From Synergistaceae bacterium (GTDB taxonomy: Bacteria > Synergistota > Synergistia > Synergistales > Aminobacteriaceae): a stretch of DNA of 60,773 bases. Position 1 is the stretch's first letter. Each line of letters opens with the position of its first letter. Made by a program: the position numbers and the translations under genes. The DNA lies in assembly GCA_012521675.1 (NCBI GenBank), contig JAAYLU010000027.1, forward strand, positions 1 to 60,773, written 5' to 3'. The notes beneath the pieces are model-generated. The model made no database searches and had not been told where the DNA came from. It worked only from the letters and a program-made list of their open reading frames with translations. Positions 43,417-52,145 of the stretch are shown piece after piece.

Positions 43417-44142
43417 ATGCTGGTGTTCGGACACAGGGGGGCGTCGGGTTATGCCCCGGAGAACACGCTTCCCGCCTTCGAACTGGGGATAAAGCAGGGC
43501 TGCAACGGATTCGAGTTCGACGTGCAGCTCACATTGGACGGGGTCGCGGTCGTGATCCACGACTGGGATGTCGACCGCACCACGGACGGCTCGGGCGAAG
43601 TGCGCGCCCTGGACTACGAGGAGATACTCTCCCTCGACGCAGGGTCGTGGTTCGGCCCGCAGTTCGCCGGAGCGCGAGTGCCGCGCCTGGAGGAGCTGTT
43701 CGAACTGATCCCGGAGGGAATGCCGCTGAATCTCGAGATGAAGACCCGCCCCGGCGACCGTCCGGGGCTGGAGGAGCATGTTGCGTCTTTGATACAGGAG
43801 TACGACAAGACGGGGAGCGTCATAGTCTCATCCTTCAACCACGGGAGCCTGGTGGAGCTTCACAGGATCGCCCCGGAGATAAAGAAGGGACTCCTGTACG
43901 AGGGAGTGCTGGTCTCGCCGCTCGCCTACGGGAGGCGCGTAGTGCCGGACCTGTTGTACAGCTTGCACCCATGCCACGACTACGTGGATAGCTCCACGAC
44001 GGAATCGGCGCACCGAGAAGGCGTCAAGGTCGCCTGCTGGACGGTTAACGAACCGGACAGAGCCCTGGAGCTGAAGCGGATGGGTGTGGACATAGCGATA
44101 ACCAATTACCCGGACAGGCTGCTGGCCGCGCTGGAGGATTGA
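43417..44142 (+). CDS. glycerophosphodiester phosphodiesterase
   Basis: A 241-residue GDPD that would cut glycerophosphodiesters to glycerol 3-phosphate and an alcohol. The catalytic entry HRGASGYAPENTLPAF near 6-21, EFDVQLTLDGVAVVIHDWDV near 33-52, DRTTDGSGEVR and NLEMKTRPG hold the acid and His residues of the metal site. There is no signal peptide, so it is cytoplasmic. It begins two bases after the DctM stop, which couples it to the TRAP operon, and the glycerol kinase upstream makes the same product, so shared glycerol-phosphate metabolism is plausible. Confidence 0.93.
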   Translation: MLVFGHRGASGYAPENTLPAFELGIKQGCNGFEFDVQLTLDGVAVVIHDWDVDRTTDGSGEVRALDYEEILSLDAGSWFGPQFAGARVPRLEELFELIPEGMPLNLEMKTRPGDRPGLEEHVASLIQEYDKTGSVIVSSFNHGSLVELHRIAPEIKKGLLYEGVLVSPLAYGRRVVPDLLYSLHPCHDYVDSSTTESAHREGVKVACWTVNEPDRALELKRMGVDIAITNYPDRLLAALED

Positions 44143-44188
44143 ATCGTCATCCCGACTGAATTAAATACTCTCACGGAGGTAATCTGAA

Positions 44189-45238
44189 ATGCGCTCTTTC
44201 GCACTAGCCGGCTGCGGCCGGATCAGTAAAAACCACATAGACACCTTGGGCGAACTTGAAAAAGAGGGCCGGGCGAAGCTCGTAGCCTGCTACGACTCCA
44301 TCCCCGCGTTGGCCGATTCGGTCGCCGAGGCCACGGGCTGCCGCGCCTTCAGGTCGATCGACGAGATGCTTGAGTCCGTCCCGGGCGGCGTGCTCACGAT
44401 ATGCACCCCTTCCGGCCTGCACCCTGCCCACGTCGAGACCGCCGCCCGTCACGGTGTCCATGCCCTGTCGGAGAAGCCCGCCGGGACCAGCCTGGAGGCG
44501 GTCGACCGAGCCATCGACGCGTGCGACGAAAACGGAGTCTCATACTTCATAGTCAAGCAGAACCGATTCAACAAGACCGTAGCCCTCGTCAGACAGGCGC
44601 TGGAGGCCGGGCGCTTCGGCCGCCTCTACCTGCTGTCCTCCAACGTCTACTGGAGCCGCCCGCAGGACTACTACGACCTGGCCCGCTGGCGCGGGACCTG
44701 GGAGCTCGACGGGGGCGCGCTAACCAACCAGGCGTCGCACTACGTGGACATAATCCAGTGGATGGGAGGCGCCGTCGAGTCCGTCCAGGCCTTATCCGCC
44801 ACTCTCGCTCGCCGCATCGAGGCCGAGGACACCATTGTCGTCAACCTCAAGTACCGCAGCGGCGCGCTCGGCAGCATCAACGTCACCAATCTCGTCTATC
44901 CCAAGAACCTCGAGGGCAGCCTCACCCTGCTGGGCGAGCGAGGCACAGTGCGCATCGGCGGTGTCGCCCTCAACAAAATCGAGCATTGGGAGTTCGACTC
45001 GCCCGACCCCATGGACAGCCGGATAGACGAGGTCAACACCGACCCTGACAGCGTGTACGGCTTCGGACACCTGCCCTACTATCGCCACGTACTCGATGCT
45101 CTCGACGGCAAGGAACAGGCGCTGCTCACCGGTCGCGAGGGCCGCAAGAGCGTGGAGATAATCCAGGCTGCCTATGAATCCGCCCGAACCGGCGAGGCGG
45201 TGAGGTTAAAGGGAAGAAGAGCGAAGGGAAGCCGCTGA
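44189..45238 (+). CDS. Gfo/Idh/MocA-family NAD-dependent dehydrogenase
   Basis: A 349-residue sugar-type dehydrogenase. The N-terminal Rossmann fold has GCGRISKNHIDTL near 8-20 and the family EKPAGTS near 95-101, where Lys96 is catalytic. The C-terminal domain includes LDGGALTNQASHYVDIIQWM near 173-192 with the conserved His. It is closest in feel to WlbA-type UDP-N-acetylhexosamine 3-dehydrogenases of surface-sugar pathways, but a polyol or inositol substrate is possible. GGAGG lies nine bases before the ATG, 46 bases after the GDPD gene, so it may end that operon; a strong hairpin follows. Confidence 0.9.
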   Translation: MRSFALAGCGRISKNHIDTLGELEKEGRAKLVACYDSIPALADSVAEATGCRAFRSIDEMLESVPGGVLTICTPSGLHPAHVETAARHGVHALSEKPAGTSLEAVDRAIDACDENGVSYFIVKQNRFNKTVALVRQALEAGRFGRLYLLSSNVYWSRPQDYYDLARWRGTWELDGGALTNQASHYVDIIQWMGGAVESVQALSATLARRIEAEDTIVVNLKYRSGALGSINVTNLVYPKNLEGSLTLLGERGTVRIGGVALNKIEHWEFDSPDPMDSRIDEVNTDPDSVYGFGHLPYYRHVLDALDGKEQALLTGREGRKSVEIIQAAYESARTGEAVRLKGRRAKGSR

Positions 45239-45242
45239 TAGA

Positions 45243-45298
45243 ACGAGCACAGCCACCATCGTCATCCCGAACGAGCATAGCCACTATTGTCATCCCGA
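45243..45298. repeat. tandem pair of 28-base units of the GTCATCCCGA family
   Basis: Two head-to-tail 28-base copies (45243-45270 and 45271-45298) that differ at only a few positions. Each contains CATCCCGA followed by a GAGC-nn-AGC block. The same period and core recur in the V-ATPase cluster at 58189-58293. A further partial copy with GAGGGATCT follows to about 45315. Confidence 0.75.
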
Positions 45299-45322
45299 AT
45301 GAACATGAGGGATCTAAGCAGG

Positions 45323-45366
45323 CGACACGAACGGACGCTTTTCCGTTCGTGTCGTTCACTTTTCCC
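45323..45366 (+). terminator. strong hairpin terminator after the dehydrogenase gene
   Basis: A 13-base perfect stem: CGACACGAACGGA (45323-45335) pairs with TCCGTTCGTGTCG (45342-45354) around a six-base loop. A short T-run (CACTTTTCC) follows on the plus strand. It sits between two converging operons and could serve both. Confidence 0.6.
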
Positions 45367-45391
45367 GAGGAGCGCAGCGAAGAGGGTCCGC

Positions 45392-46246
45392 TCAGACTTC
45401 CTTTCTGCTGACCCACAGGTTGGCGACCGCGAAGATCGACGTGCCCGCTATCAGCAGGAAGGAGATCGCGTTTATCACCGGGGTGGAGCCGTCGCGTACC
45501 TGCATGTACATGTTTATCGGCAGGGTGGCCTGCGACCCCACGGTGAAGACGGTCGTGTTGAAGTTCTCGAACGACATCAGGAAGGCGACCGCCGCTCCAC
45601 CGACTATCGAGGGCCTCAGGTACTTCAGCGTGACGTACCACAGCACCTCGGCCCGGTTCGCGCCTAAATTGTACGCGGCCTCCTCCAGCGAGCGGTCGAA
45701 CTTCTTCAGCCTCGCGGAGACCACAAGCGCCACGATTGTCGAGATGAAGGACGACTGCCCCAGCACCACCAGCCAGAAGCCGGGCGCGAGCCACCTGATG
45801 TAGATCCCGAGTGCGTCCTCGATCATTATCCCCGCCGTGTTCGCGAACATCAGTATGGATATGCCGAGGATCACTCCGGGGATGACCAGCGGGGCTATCA
45901 TCAGGAAGTAGAGAGCCCCCTTGAAGCGAAAGTCCTCCTGCTCGAACAGAAAGGCGGCGCAGGTCCCTAGGAAGGTCGAGATGACGGTCACAGCCAAAGC
46001 GGTTCTGAACGACGTGGCTATGCTGCGCAGGTTGATCTGGTCTTTGAATATGCCTAGCTTCTTCGGCCCTTCGCCGAAGAACCAGTCGAGGGTGAACCCC
46101 TCCCACGGCAGCGACGGGTACATGGAGTCGTTGAAGGCCAGCACCATCGTCACGATCAGCGGTGCGAACAGGATGACGAAGTAGAGGGCCATGAATACGC
46201 GAAAACCGATGTCGTATCTCCTGGAGGTTGGAAGCGACCTGATCAT
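45392..46246 (-). CDS. potC: polyamine-type ABC importer permease (PotC-like)
   Basis: A 284-residue permease with six predicted helices. The N-terminal FMALYFVILFAPLIVTMVLA and FNDSMYPSLPWEGFTLDWF are typical of PotC. The EAA loop SLEEAAYNLGANRAEVLWYV lies near 188-207. It is the last gene of the potDABC operon and overlaps potB by four bases. Related permeases serve putrescine, spermidine or iron; the PotD sequence favours polyamines. Confidence 0.9.
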   Translation of the reverse strand: MIRSLPTSRRYDIGFRVFMALYFVILFAPLIVTMVLAFNDSMYPSLPWEGFTLDWFFGEGPKKLGIFKDQINLRSIATSFRTALAVTVISTFLGTCAAFLFEQEDFRFKGALYFLMIAPLVIPGVILGISILMFANTAGIMIEDALGIYIRWLAPGFWLVVLGQSSFISTIVALVVSARLKKFDRSLEEAAYNLGANRAEVLWYVTLKYLRPSIVGGAAVAFLMSFENFNTTVFTVGSQATLPINMYMQVRDGSTPVINAISFLLIAGTSIFAVANLWVSRKEV

Positions 46247-47088
46247 TTGACCACATCCTTCAGCTTCTGGCCGGTGAGCTTGAGTCCGAGCCAGATGATG
46301 AGCGAGGAGAGCAGCAGCAGTAGGAAGCCGAACGCCGCCCCCTGGTTCCAGTTGAAGTAGAGGATTATCTGGTTGTAGATCTGCTCCGTGAACCAGAGCG
46401 AGTTCTTCCCGCCCATCAGGTTCGGCGTCAGGTAGCTCCCCAGCGCCAGCATGAACACGATTATCCCGCCCGAGACCAGGCCCGGCGCGCAGTGGGGGAT
46501 GATGATCGTGCGCCAGATAGCGGTCTTCGACGCCCCAAGATCGTAGGCCGCCTCGATGAGCGCGTCGTCCAGCGCGTCCATGACCCCTATCACCGGTACC
46601 ACCATGAAGAGCATGCTCGTGTAGACCAGCCCCATCACCATGGTCACGTCGTTGTACAGCATCTCCACCGGCTTGTCGATCAGGCCAAGCGATACGAAAA
46701 GTTGATTGATGACGCCGCTCTCGCGCAGCAGGATTATCCAGCCGTAGACCCTGATCAGCTCGCTCACCCAGAAGGGGACCAGCACCAGCAGCATCAGAAA
46801 ACCGCTTGCTCGCACCTTCGCGACCTTGGTGATGTAGAAGGCCACAGGCAACGCCAGGGCCATCGCCACGAAGGTCACCAGGATGGAGTAGCCCGCCGTT
46901 CGTACGAAGGTCAGCCAGTAGATGGGCTCCTTGAAGAAGGCCGAGTAGTTGACCATGGTGAAGCCGTCGCTGCCCGAGGAGGAGAAGGAGAGGCGCAGCA
47001 ACTCCAGGTGGGGCAGCACTATCAGCAGGCCGAGCCAGAGGGCCACGGGAGTGAAGAAGAAGTAGAACCCCGCCCTGCTACTCTTCAT
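46243..47088 (-). CDS. potB: polyamine-type ABC importer permease (PotB-like)
   Basis: A 281-residue permease. The opening FFFTPVALWLGLLIVLPHLE near 10-29, the helix LVTFVAMALALPVAFYITKV, and the EAA loop LIEAAYDLGASKTAIWRTII near 195-214 fit PotB. It starts 11 bases inside the end of potA and overlaps potC by four bases. Confidence 0.9.
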   Translation of the reverse strand: MKSSRAGFYFFFTPVALWLGLLIVLPHLELLRLSFSSSGSDGFTMVNYSAFFKEPIYWLTFVRTAGYSILVTFVAMALALPVAFYITKVAKVRASGFLMLLVLVPFWVSELIRVYGWIILLRESGVINQLFVSLGLIDKPVEMLYNDVTMVMGLVYTSMLFMVVPVIGVMDALDDALIEAAYDLGASKTAIWRTIIIPHCAPGLVSGGIIVFMLALGSYLTPNLMGGKNSLWFTEQIYNQIILYFNWNQGAAFGFLLLLLSSLIIWLGLKLTGQKLKDVVK

Positions 47089-48187
47089 CGTACATCTTCC
47101 AGTCTTCGGCGGGGAAGCAGAGGGAAGCGGACGGGTTCCATCCCACGCGAATCCTGTCCCTCGCCCTTATGTGGTCGAACTGCCTGGTCTGCGGCAGGGC
47201 GACGGTAAACTCGTCCGGAGATCCGTCAGGGGAGACCAGCAGGCGGCTGTTGCCTCCGTCGAACAGGATAGCTTTAACGGCGACCGGCAGGGAGTTGAAG
47301 CGCTCGTCCTCCTCCGGCGGGTTGATGACCATCGACTCGGGCCGCACGAAGAGGTCGTATGACGCCTCTTCGTCGACGCCGCCGTCCGGCTCGGGGACCT
47401 TCAGGCCGAACCGGCCGGAGTAGTTGGCGAGGATCTTCCCGTCGCTCCTGCGCAGAGTCACCGGCAGCTTGTTGTTCGCGCCGACGAACTGGGCCACGAA
47501 GGAGGAGCGGGGCGAATGGTAAAGCTCCTGCGGCGAGCCTATCTGCTCGAAGATCCCGTTGTTCATCACGGCGACCGTGTCGCTCATGACCATCGCCTCG
47601 GACTGGTCGTGAGTTATGTAGACGAAGGTCGTCCCCACCTTGGACTGAAGCGCCTTCAGCTCTACCTTCATGTGCTCGCGCAGCTTCGCGTCCAGTGCGC
47701 CGAGCGGTTCGTCAAGCAGCAGCACCGCGGGCTCCAGCACGAGGCAGCGCGCTATGGCTATTCTCTGCTTCTGCCCGCCGGAGAGCTGGTGTATCTCCTT
47801 CTTACCTGAGCCGGGAAGGCCGACCCGCTCGAGCATGTCCTCGACCTTGCGTTCTACGGATGTCCCCTTCTCGCCGCGGCGGCGGAGGCCGAAGGCCACG
47901 TTTTCGAAGACGTTCATCATGGGAAAGAGGGCCAGGTTCTGAAAGACCAGGTTCACCGGGCGCCTGTTCGGCGCGACTCCTTCCATATCGACGTCGTTAA
48001 GCAGAATCGTCCCCTCGTCCTGCCGGTAAAACCCGGCTATCATCCTCAGCAGGGTGGTCTTGCCGCAGCCGGAAGGGCCGAGTATGGAGAAGAAGCTGCC
48101 GTCCTCTACGTCGAAGGATACTCCATCAACCGCTGTGAAGCTGCCGAAGCGCTTCGTCAGGTTACGAATGGAGAGAGCGTTTTGCAT
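47078..48187 (-). CDS. potA: polyamine-type ABC importer ATPase (PotA-like)
   Basis: A 369-residue ATPase. Walker A GPSGCGKTT near 37-45, Q-loop VFQNLALFP, signature LSGGQKQRI, Walker B LLLDEPLGALD and switch His in YITHDQSEA. The C-terminal 130 residues form the TOBE-type regulatory domain usual in PotA. It lies 72 bases after potD and overlaps potB by 11 bases. Confidence 0.93.
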   Translation of the reverse strand: MQNALSIRNLTKRFGSFTAVDGVSFDVEDGSFFSILGPSGCGKTTLLRMIAGFYRQDEGTILLNDVDMEGVAPNRRPVNLVFQNLALFPMMNVFENVAFGLRRRGEKGTSVERKVEDMLERVGLPGSGKKEIHQLSGGQKQRIAIARCLVLEPAVLLLDEPLGALDAKLREHMKVELKALQSKVGTTFVYITHDQSEAMVMSDTVAVMNNGIFEQIGSPQELYHSPRSSFVAQFVGANNKLPVTLRRSDGKILANYSGRFGLKVPEPDGGVDEEASYDLFVRPESMVINPPEEDERFNSLPVAVKAILFDGGNSRLLVSPDGSPDEFTVALPQTRQFDHIRARDRIRVGWNPSASLCFPAEDWKMYDEE

Positions 48188-48259
48188 GGGCGGTCACCTC
48201 TGAAGGGAGACCGGCGACGGTCCTTCGTCCGAAGTCCGCCGCCGGTCCGTTGTATCGGC

Positions 48260-49327
48260 CTATCTGGCCGCTTTTATCTTGTCGAGGGTCTTACCCTCCA
48301 TCTCCTCTATGCCCGCCGGAACGGTCGGGTACCAGTTGATATTCGCCAGTACCTCGGGCGGCAGGCCGCGCTCGAAGTTAGCCTTGATCTCCTCGTCCAG
48401 GAACTTCACCGCGTCCTTGGACGCAGTCGCGTAGGTCTCGAGGTTGGTGTAAAGTGCCGCGTTCTCCGGGCGGAGCATGAAGTTGATGTACTTGTAGGCC
48501 GCCTCCACGTTCTCCGAGCGAGCCGGGATCGCGAATGTGTCGACCCACGCCAGGGCGCCGCTCTCGGGGGCAAGATAGTCGATGTCGGGGTTCTCCGCGT
48601 GCAGCTTCCAACCCGCCTGCTCCCACGCCGACGCTGCCCACACCTCGCCGGAGCGAAGAAGCTGAAGCAGCTGGTCGCCGTTGTCCCAGTAGGTCTTGAC
48701 CGCAGGCTTGCCCTCGATCAGCACCTTCTCCATCTCGTCGAGGAACTTCTGGTACTCCTCGGGCTTGTCGTAGAGGGAGAACGGGTCGTATCCGAGCGAG
48801 AAGCCCATGCCTATGAGGGTCGGCCTCTTCATCCTGTAGGAGACCCTGGCCTCATACTTCGGGTCAAGCAGATCCTTGAAGTCCTTGATGTCAGGCGCGA
48901 GCTTCCTGTTGAGCACCAGCCCCTCGGTGCCGTAGATGTGCGGCACGGCGTAGGACTCCCCGTTCACTAAGGTGTTCTTCTTGACCGCCTCCAGCAGGGA
49001 GGGGTCGATCTGGTCGACTTCGATCTTCGAGTAGTCGATCGGCTGGTAGATCCCGTACTGCTCGACCACGGAGGAGATACGGTCCTGAGACGGCTGGGCG
49101 AGGTCGAAGCCTCCGCCCCGGGTCGCCCGCAGCTTGCTGATCATCTCCTCGTTGTTGCTCAGGGTGATCTCCACCTGGATGCCCGTCTCCTCGGTGAACT
49201 TGTCCACCAGCTCCTGAGGAGCGTATCCGGACCAGGTGATCACCCGCAGCACGGATGCCTCCGAAACTCCCGCCAGCAGAGGCAGGGTCAGGGCGATGAC
49301 GCAGAACGCTGTCAACAACCTCTTCAT
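48260..49327 (-). CDS. potD: polyamine-type periplasmic binding protein (PotD-like)
   Basis: A 355-residue binding protein with signal peptide (FCVIALTLPLLAGVSEA, ending near residue 24). The mature start VLRVITWSGYAPQELVDKFT, the segment SNNEEMISKLRATRGGGFDL near 58-77 and AWEQAGWKLHAENPDIDYLA resemble PotD/PotF-type proteins. The start at 49327 has GGAGG seven bases upstream. The ligand is probably spermidine or putrescine; the binding acids were not verified residue by residue. It leads the operon behind a clear promoter. Confidence 0.9.
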   Translation of the reverse strand: MKRLLTAFCVIALTLPLLAGVSEASVLRVITWSGYAPQELVDKFTEETGIQVEITLSNNEEMISKLRATRGGGFDLAQPSQDRISSVVEQYGIYQPIDYSKIEVDQIDPSLLEAVKKNTLVNGESYAVPHIYGTEGLVLNRKLAPDIKDFKDLLDPKYEARVSYRMKRPTLIGMGFSLGYDPFSLYDKPEEYQKFLDEMEKVLIEGKPAVKTYWDNGDQLLQLLRSGEVWAASAWEQAGWKLHAENPDIDYLAPESGALAWVDTFAIPARSENVEAAYKYINFMLRPENAALYTNLETYATASKDAVKFLDEEIKANFERGLPPEVLANINWYPTVPAGIEEMEGKTLDKIKAAR

Positions 49328-49410
49328 ACAAATCCCTCCTATTTTAAAAATATTGGGAAAGCGCCGACAAACCGACCTATGAATCGACTTGTGGCGTCGT
49401 CCGCTTATTA

Positions 49411-49439
49411 ATTCTAGTTGCATCGTTCGGTGAAGTCAA
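49411..49439 (-). promoter_or_regulatory. promoter of the potDABC operon
   Basis: On the minus strand TTGACT (49439-49434), 17 bases, TAGAAT (49416-49411). The start near 49404 leaves about 77 bases before the potD ATG. Confidence 0.75.
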
Positions 49440-49488
49440 CAGAAAAATGTCGCCGAGGTCCTAAAGAGAGGTGGCGCCTGCGGCGAAC

Positions 49489-49929
49489 TTATCGCTTTCG
49501 CAGGAGGTCCAGGATGAAGATCACGCCCCCGAGGCAGAGGAGGATGTCGGCTACATTCACAGTGAGCGGGCCGACCTTTAACCAGTCTACCACGTGGCCG
49601 TAAGTGAGCCTGTCCGCAATGTTCCCGGCGGCGCCCGCATACAACAGGGGCCAGGCGATCGAGCCGCGCATGTCCGTCAATATCCTGTGCATCGCGGCCA
49701 GTAGCAGAATGGCGGAGATGCTCATAAGCAGCGCCATGTTCGGCGAGGAACGGAGGAAGGAGAAGGCGACCCCCCGGTTGAAGCGGAGGGCCAGTGAGAG
49801 CAGGCCGGCTTTGCCTCCCTCGAGGGTCGCCGGTGTCGGTTCCAGAGTGGCCAGAGCCCACTTGCCGAGGACCAGGTGAGCCGTCAGGCCGGCCGCGAAG
49901 AGCGGAAGGCTCGCGTAACGCCTCGTCAT
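49489..49929 (-). CDS. lspA: lipoprotein signal peptidase
   Basis: A 146-residue signal peptidase II that cleaves prolipoproteins after lipidation. Four predicted helices carry the family boxes LRFNRGVAFSFLR near 49-60, GNIADRLTYGHVVDWL near 102-117 and NVADILLCLGG near 125-135. The catalytic aspartates are Asp106 and Asp128. The start overlaps the HD-GYP stop in ATGA. It is the third gene of an operon with two signalling genes, an unusual place for this housekeeping enzyme. Confidence 0.93.
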   Translation of the reverse strand: MTRRYASLPLFAAGLTAHLVLGKWALATLEPTPATLEGGKAGLLSLALRFNRGVAFSFLRSSPNMALLMSISAILLLAAMHRILTDMRGSIAWPLLYAGAAGNIADRLTYGHVVDWLKVGPLTVNVADILLCLGGVIFILDLLRKR

Positions 49930-52145
49930 CTCCGAGGCGGCGAGTGGAAGTAGTGGGTGTCCCGCTCGTCCTTGTACTCCTCGAAGACTGCCTCGAACTC
50001 ATGGGCCACTCGCTCGAAGGCCCTGAGCACTGCGGGATCGAAGTGTTCGGGGTTCACCCTGCCGTCCCCCACGAGGATTATCCTCATCGACTCCTCGTGA
50101 CTCAGGGGTGGCTTGTACGACCTAGCCGAGCGCAGGGCGTCGTAGATGTCCGCTATGGTGGCGATGCGCCCCTCCCAGGGTATCTCTTCTCCGCGCAGGC
50201 CGAACGGGTAGCCGCTTCCGTCCCACTTCTCGTGGTGGGTGAGGCAGACGTTCCTGGCCATTTTCAGCCAAGAGGCGTCCCCCAGTATGTCCGCTCCCCA
50301 CTGGGGGTGCTTCTTTATCTCCTCGAACTCCTCCTCTGTGAGGGGGCCGGGCTTCACCAGTATCCCGTGGGGAATCTTGAGCTTGCCTATGTCGTGAAGG
50401 CGCGCAAACAGTGCTATATCGGCCTGTTCGGCAGCGTTCCTACCTATTTCCCTAGCGAGCAGGCGGCAGTACTCGCCTATGCGATCGATATGAGCCTCCG
50501 TCTCGTCGTGGTATATCCCGGTTACGAACTGAAGTTTCTCGGCCAGGTAAGCGTAGGACGCCTTCACCTCTCGCCTCAGCTTCTCGCCGTGGACCAGTCC
50601 GCCGAGGAAGGATGCGACCGGTCCCAGCGTCTCGATCATGAAAGAGTCCTTCCTCATCGGCCTGTCGAAGGCGATCTCGAGCACTCCCTCCTCCTCGCCC
50701 GCCTGGAAGAGAGGGATGAGCAGCTCGCTTCTCACCATGGGGTGAACGGGATAAGCGGTCGGGTGCGCTTGAACGTCCTCCACCCATACGGGGGTCTTCG
50801 CCAGGATGCTCTCCGCCGCGGCCAACCCGGTCTTTTTGACGACGCTGTTTGCCGTGAGCTCCCCGTTGTAGCCCTCCCAGGCCGCCAGCCTGAAATAGTC
50901 CCCCTCGACGGTTGTGATGAGGACTCCGAACGCGTCGAGATCATACAGAAGGGTGTTCAGCGTGGACGATATGGCACCCTCCACGTCCTGCGACCGAGCG
51001 AAGGAGCGGGAGTACTCCAGGGTGCGCTCCCAGAGACTCTCCCTTCCGCGCAGCTTGTTGTTCACCTGCTCCAGTTCCTGGTTCATGGCCTCCGTCTCCT
51101 GGTTGAAGGCGGAGAGCTCCTCCTGCTGGTGCAGGATCACCTCGAAGAGGTTTTTGAGGTGGCCCACGAACTGGTTCGTCTCCTTGACCATCGATGGTTT
51201 AAAGTCAGAGAAGCGGTTCGTTATGGTAAAAAGTGCCTCTGCGCCCCTGAGGGTGTCCCTGGCGTCTATCTGCGAGAGCTGAAAGCTCATCTCGTTCGCA
51301 AGCCTCTCTATTCTCGTTATGCTGCTCAGCACGCTCTTCTGCCAAAGTGCGAGCAGCAGCAGGAGAGCCGCGAGCGCGACGACGAAGAGTGCGCTGGCCG
51401 AGAAGATCGATGACACGGACGAGGCCACGAGCGGCAGGAGGGGGTATGCCATGCTGAAAGTGAGGCCGTAGACCAATGACTCCTGCCTCAGCATGACCCA
51501 TGATCCCTGGTACGACTTGACCATCTCCCATCCTTCCTTGGCCGTATCCTTCTGAAAGATGAACCCGCGCGCCATCAGATGCTTAGACAATGCGGGGGAC
51601 ACCTGCGCCTCTCCCAGCCATACTATCTGTCCGACGTTGTTGGAGATTATCGGTATAAGGGAGTGGTCGCCCAGGCTGTTCAGCTCGTCGAAGTCGAGCC
51701 TGATAGCTGCGAAGACATCTTTTCCCATGACGTTGCGCACGCCGGTCAGAAGGTTGCGCCCGTAGACGTCGACCAGGTCGCTCACCTGCCACTCCTTAGA
51801 CAGCAGCTCCTCCGAAAGAGCCATTCCCTCGTGAAGCCAGCCCTTCAGCACCCTCCCGACCCTGTCGCCATCGAGGACCGCGGCGACGAGCACGTCCAGA
51901 CCCGTGTCGCAGGTATCCGCCCCTCCTACGATGGCGCGAAGCCCCTCCTCCCTCTTCTCTGCCTGTTTGCGCAGCATCAGGGAGGCCATCTGCAGAGCGT
52001 AGTCGCCCTGCTTCTCTATGACTCCGAGCTGGGCCTGGATCTTCGAATAGAGGCTTATAGCGCCCTGGACACAGAATATGATCACAAGGCACAATACGAC
52101 AAATGAAAACAGGGGTTTTATGGAGAAGCTCAGACGATCCTTCAC
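49926..52145 (-). CDS. membrane-bound HD-GYP phosphodiesterase with GAF domain
   Basis: A 739-residue signalling protein. Order: transmembrane helix near 10-32; an extracytoplasmic sensor of about 210 residues; transmembrane helix near 245-270 (FVVALAALLLLLALW); a HAMP-like linker; a coiled coil near 330-375; a GAF-type domain near 380-520; and an HD-GYP domain to about 720 with the metal-site ARLHDIGKLKIPHGILVKPG and the full HHEKWDGSGYPFGLRGEEIP. It should degrade cyclic di-GMP in response to an outside cue. It is translationally coupled to the binding-protein gene upstream and to lspA downstream. Confidence 0.93.
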   Translation of the reverse strand: MKDRLSFSIKPLFSFVVLCLVIIFCVQGAISLYSKIQAQLGVIEKQGDYALQMASLMLRKQAEKREEGLRAIVGGADTCDTGLDVLVAAVLDGDRVGRVLKGWLHEGMALSEELLSKEWQVSDLVDVYGRNLLTGVRNVMGKDVFAAIRLDFDELNSLGDHSLIPIISNNVGQIVWLGEAQVSPALSKHLMARGFIFQKDTAKEGWEMVKSYQGSWVMLRQESLVYGLTFSMAYPLLPLVASSVSSIFSASALFVVALAALLLLLALWQKSVLSSITRIERLANEMSFQLSQIDARDTLRGAEALFTITNRFSDFKPSMVKETNQFVGHLKNLFEVILHQQEELSAFNQETEAMNQELEQVNNKLRGRESLWERTLEYSRSFARSQDVEGAISSTLNTLLYDLDAFGVLITTVEGDYFRLAAWEGYNGELTANSVVKKTGLAAAESILAKTPVWVEDVQAHPTAYPVHPMVRSELLIPLFQAGEEEGVLEIAFDRPMRKDSFMIETLGPVASFLGGLVHGEKLRREVKASYAYLAEKLQFVTGIYHDETEAHIDRIGEYCRLLAREIGRNAAEQADIALFARLHDIGKLKIPHGILVKPGPLTEEEFEEIKKHPQWGADILGDASWLKMARNVCLTHHEKWDGSGYPFGLRGEEIPWEGRIATIADIYDALRSARSYKPPLSHEESMRIILVGDGRVNPEHFDPAVLRAFERVAHEFEAVFEEYKDERDTHYFHSPPRR

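Noticed and set aside
45243-45298. CRISPR-like pair of repeats
   Set aside because: The two 28-base copies touch each other without a spacer and belong to the dispersed palindromic family.
49926-51413. Plus-strand open frame of more than 500 codons over the HD-GYP gene
   Set aside because: It is antisense to a gene with a full HD-GYP motif and has Val/Leu/His-rich nonsense composition.
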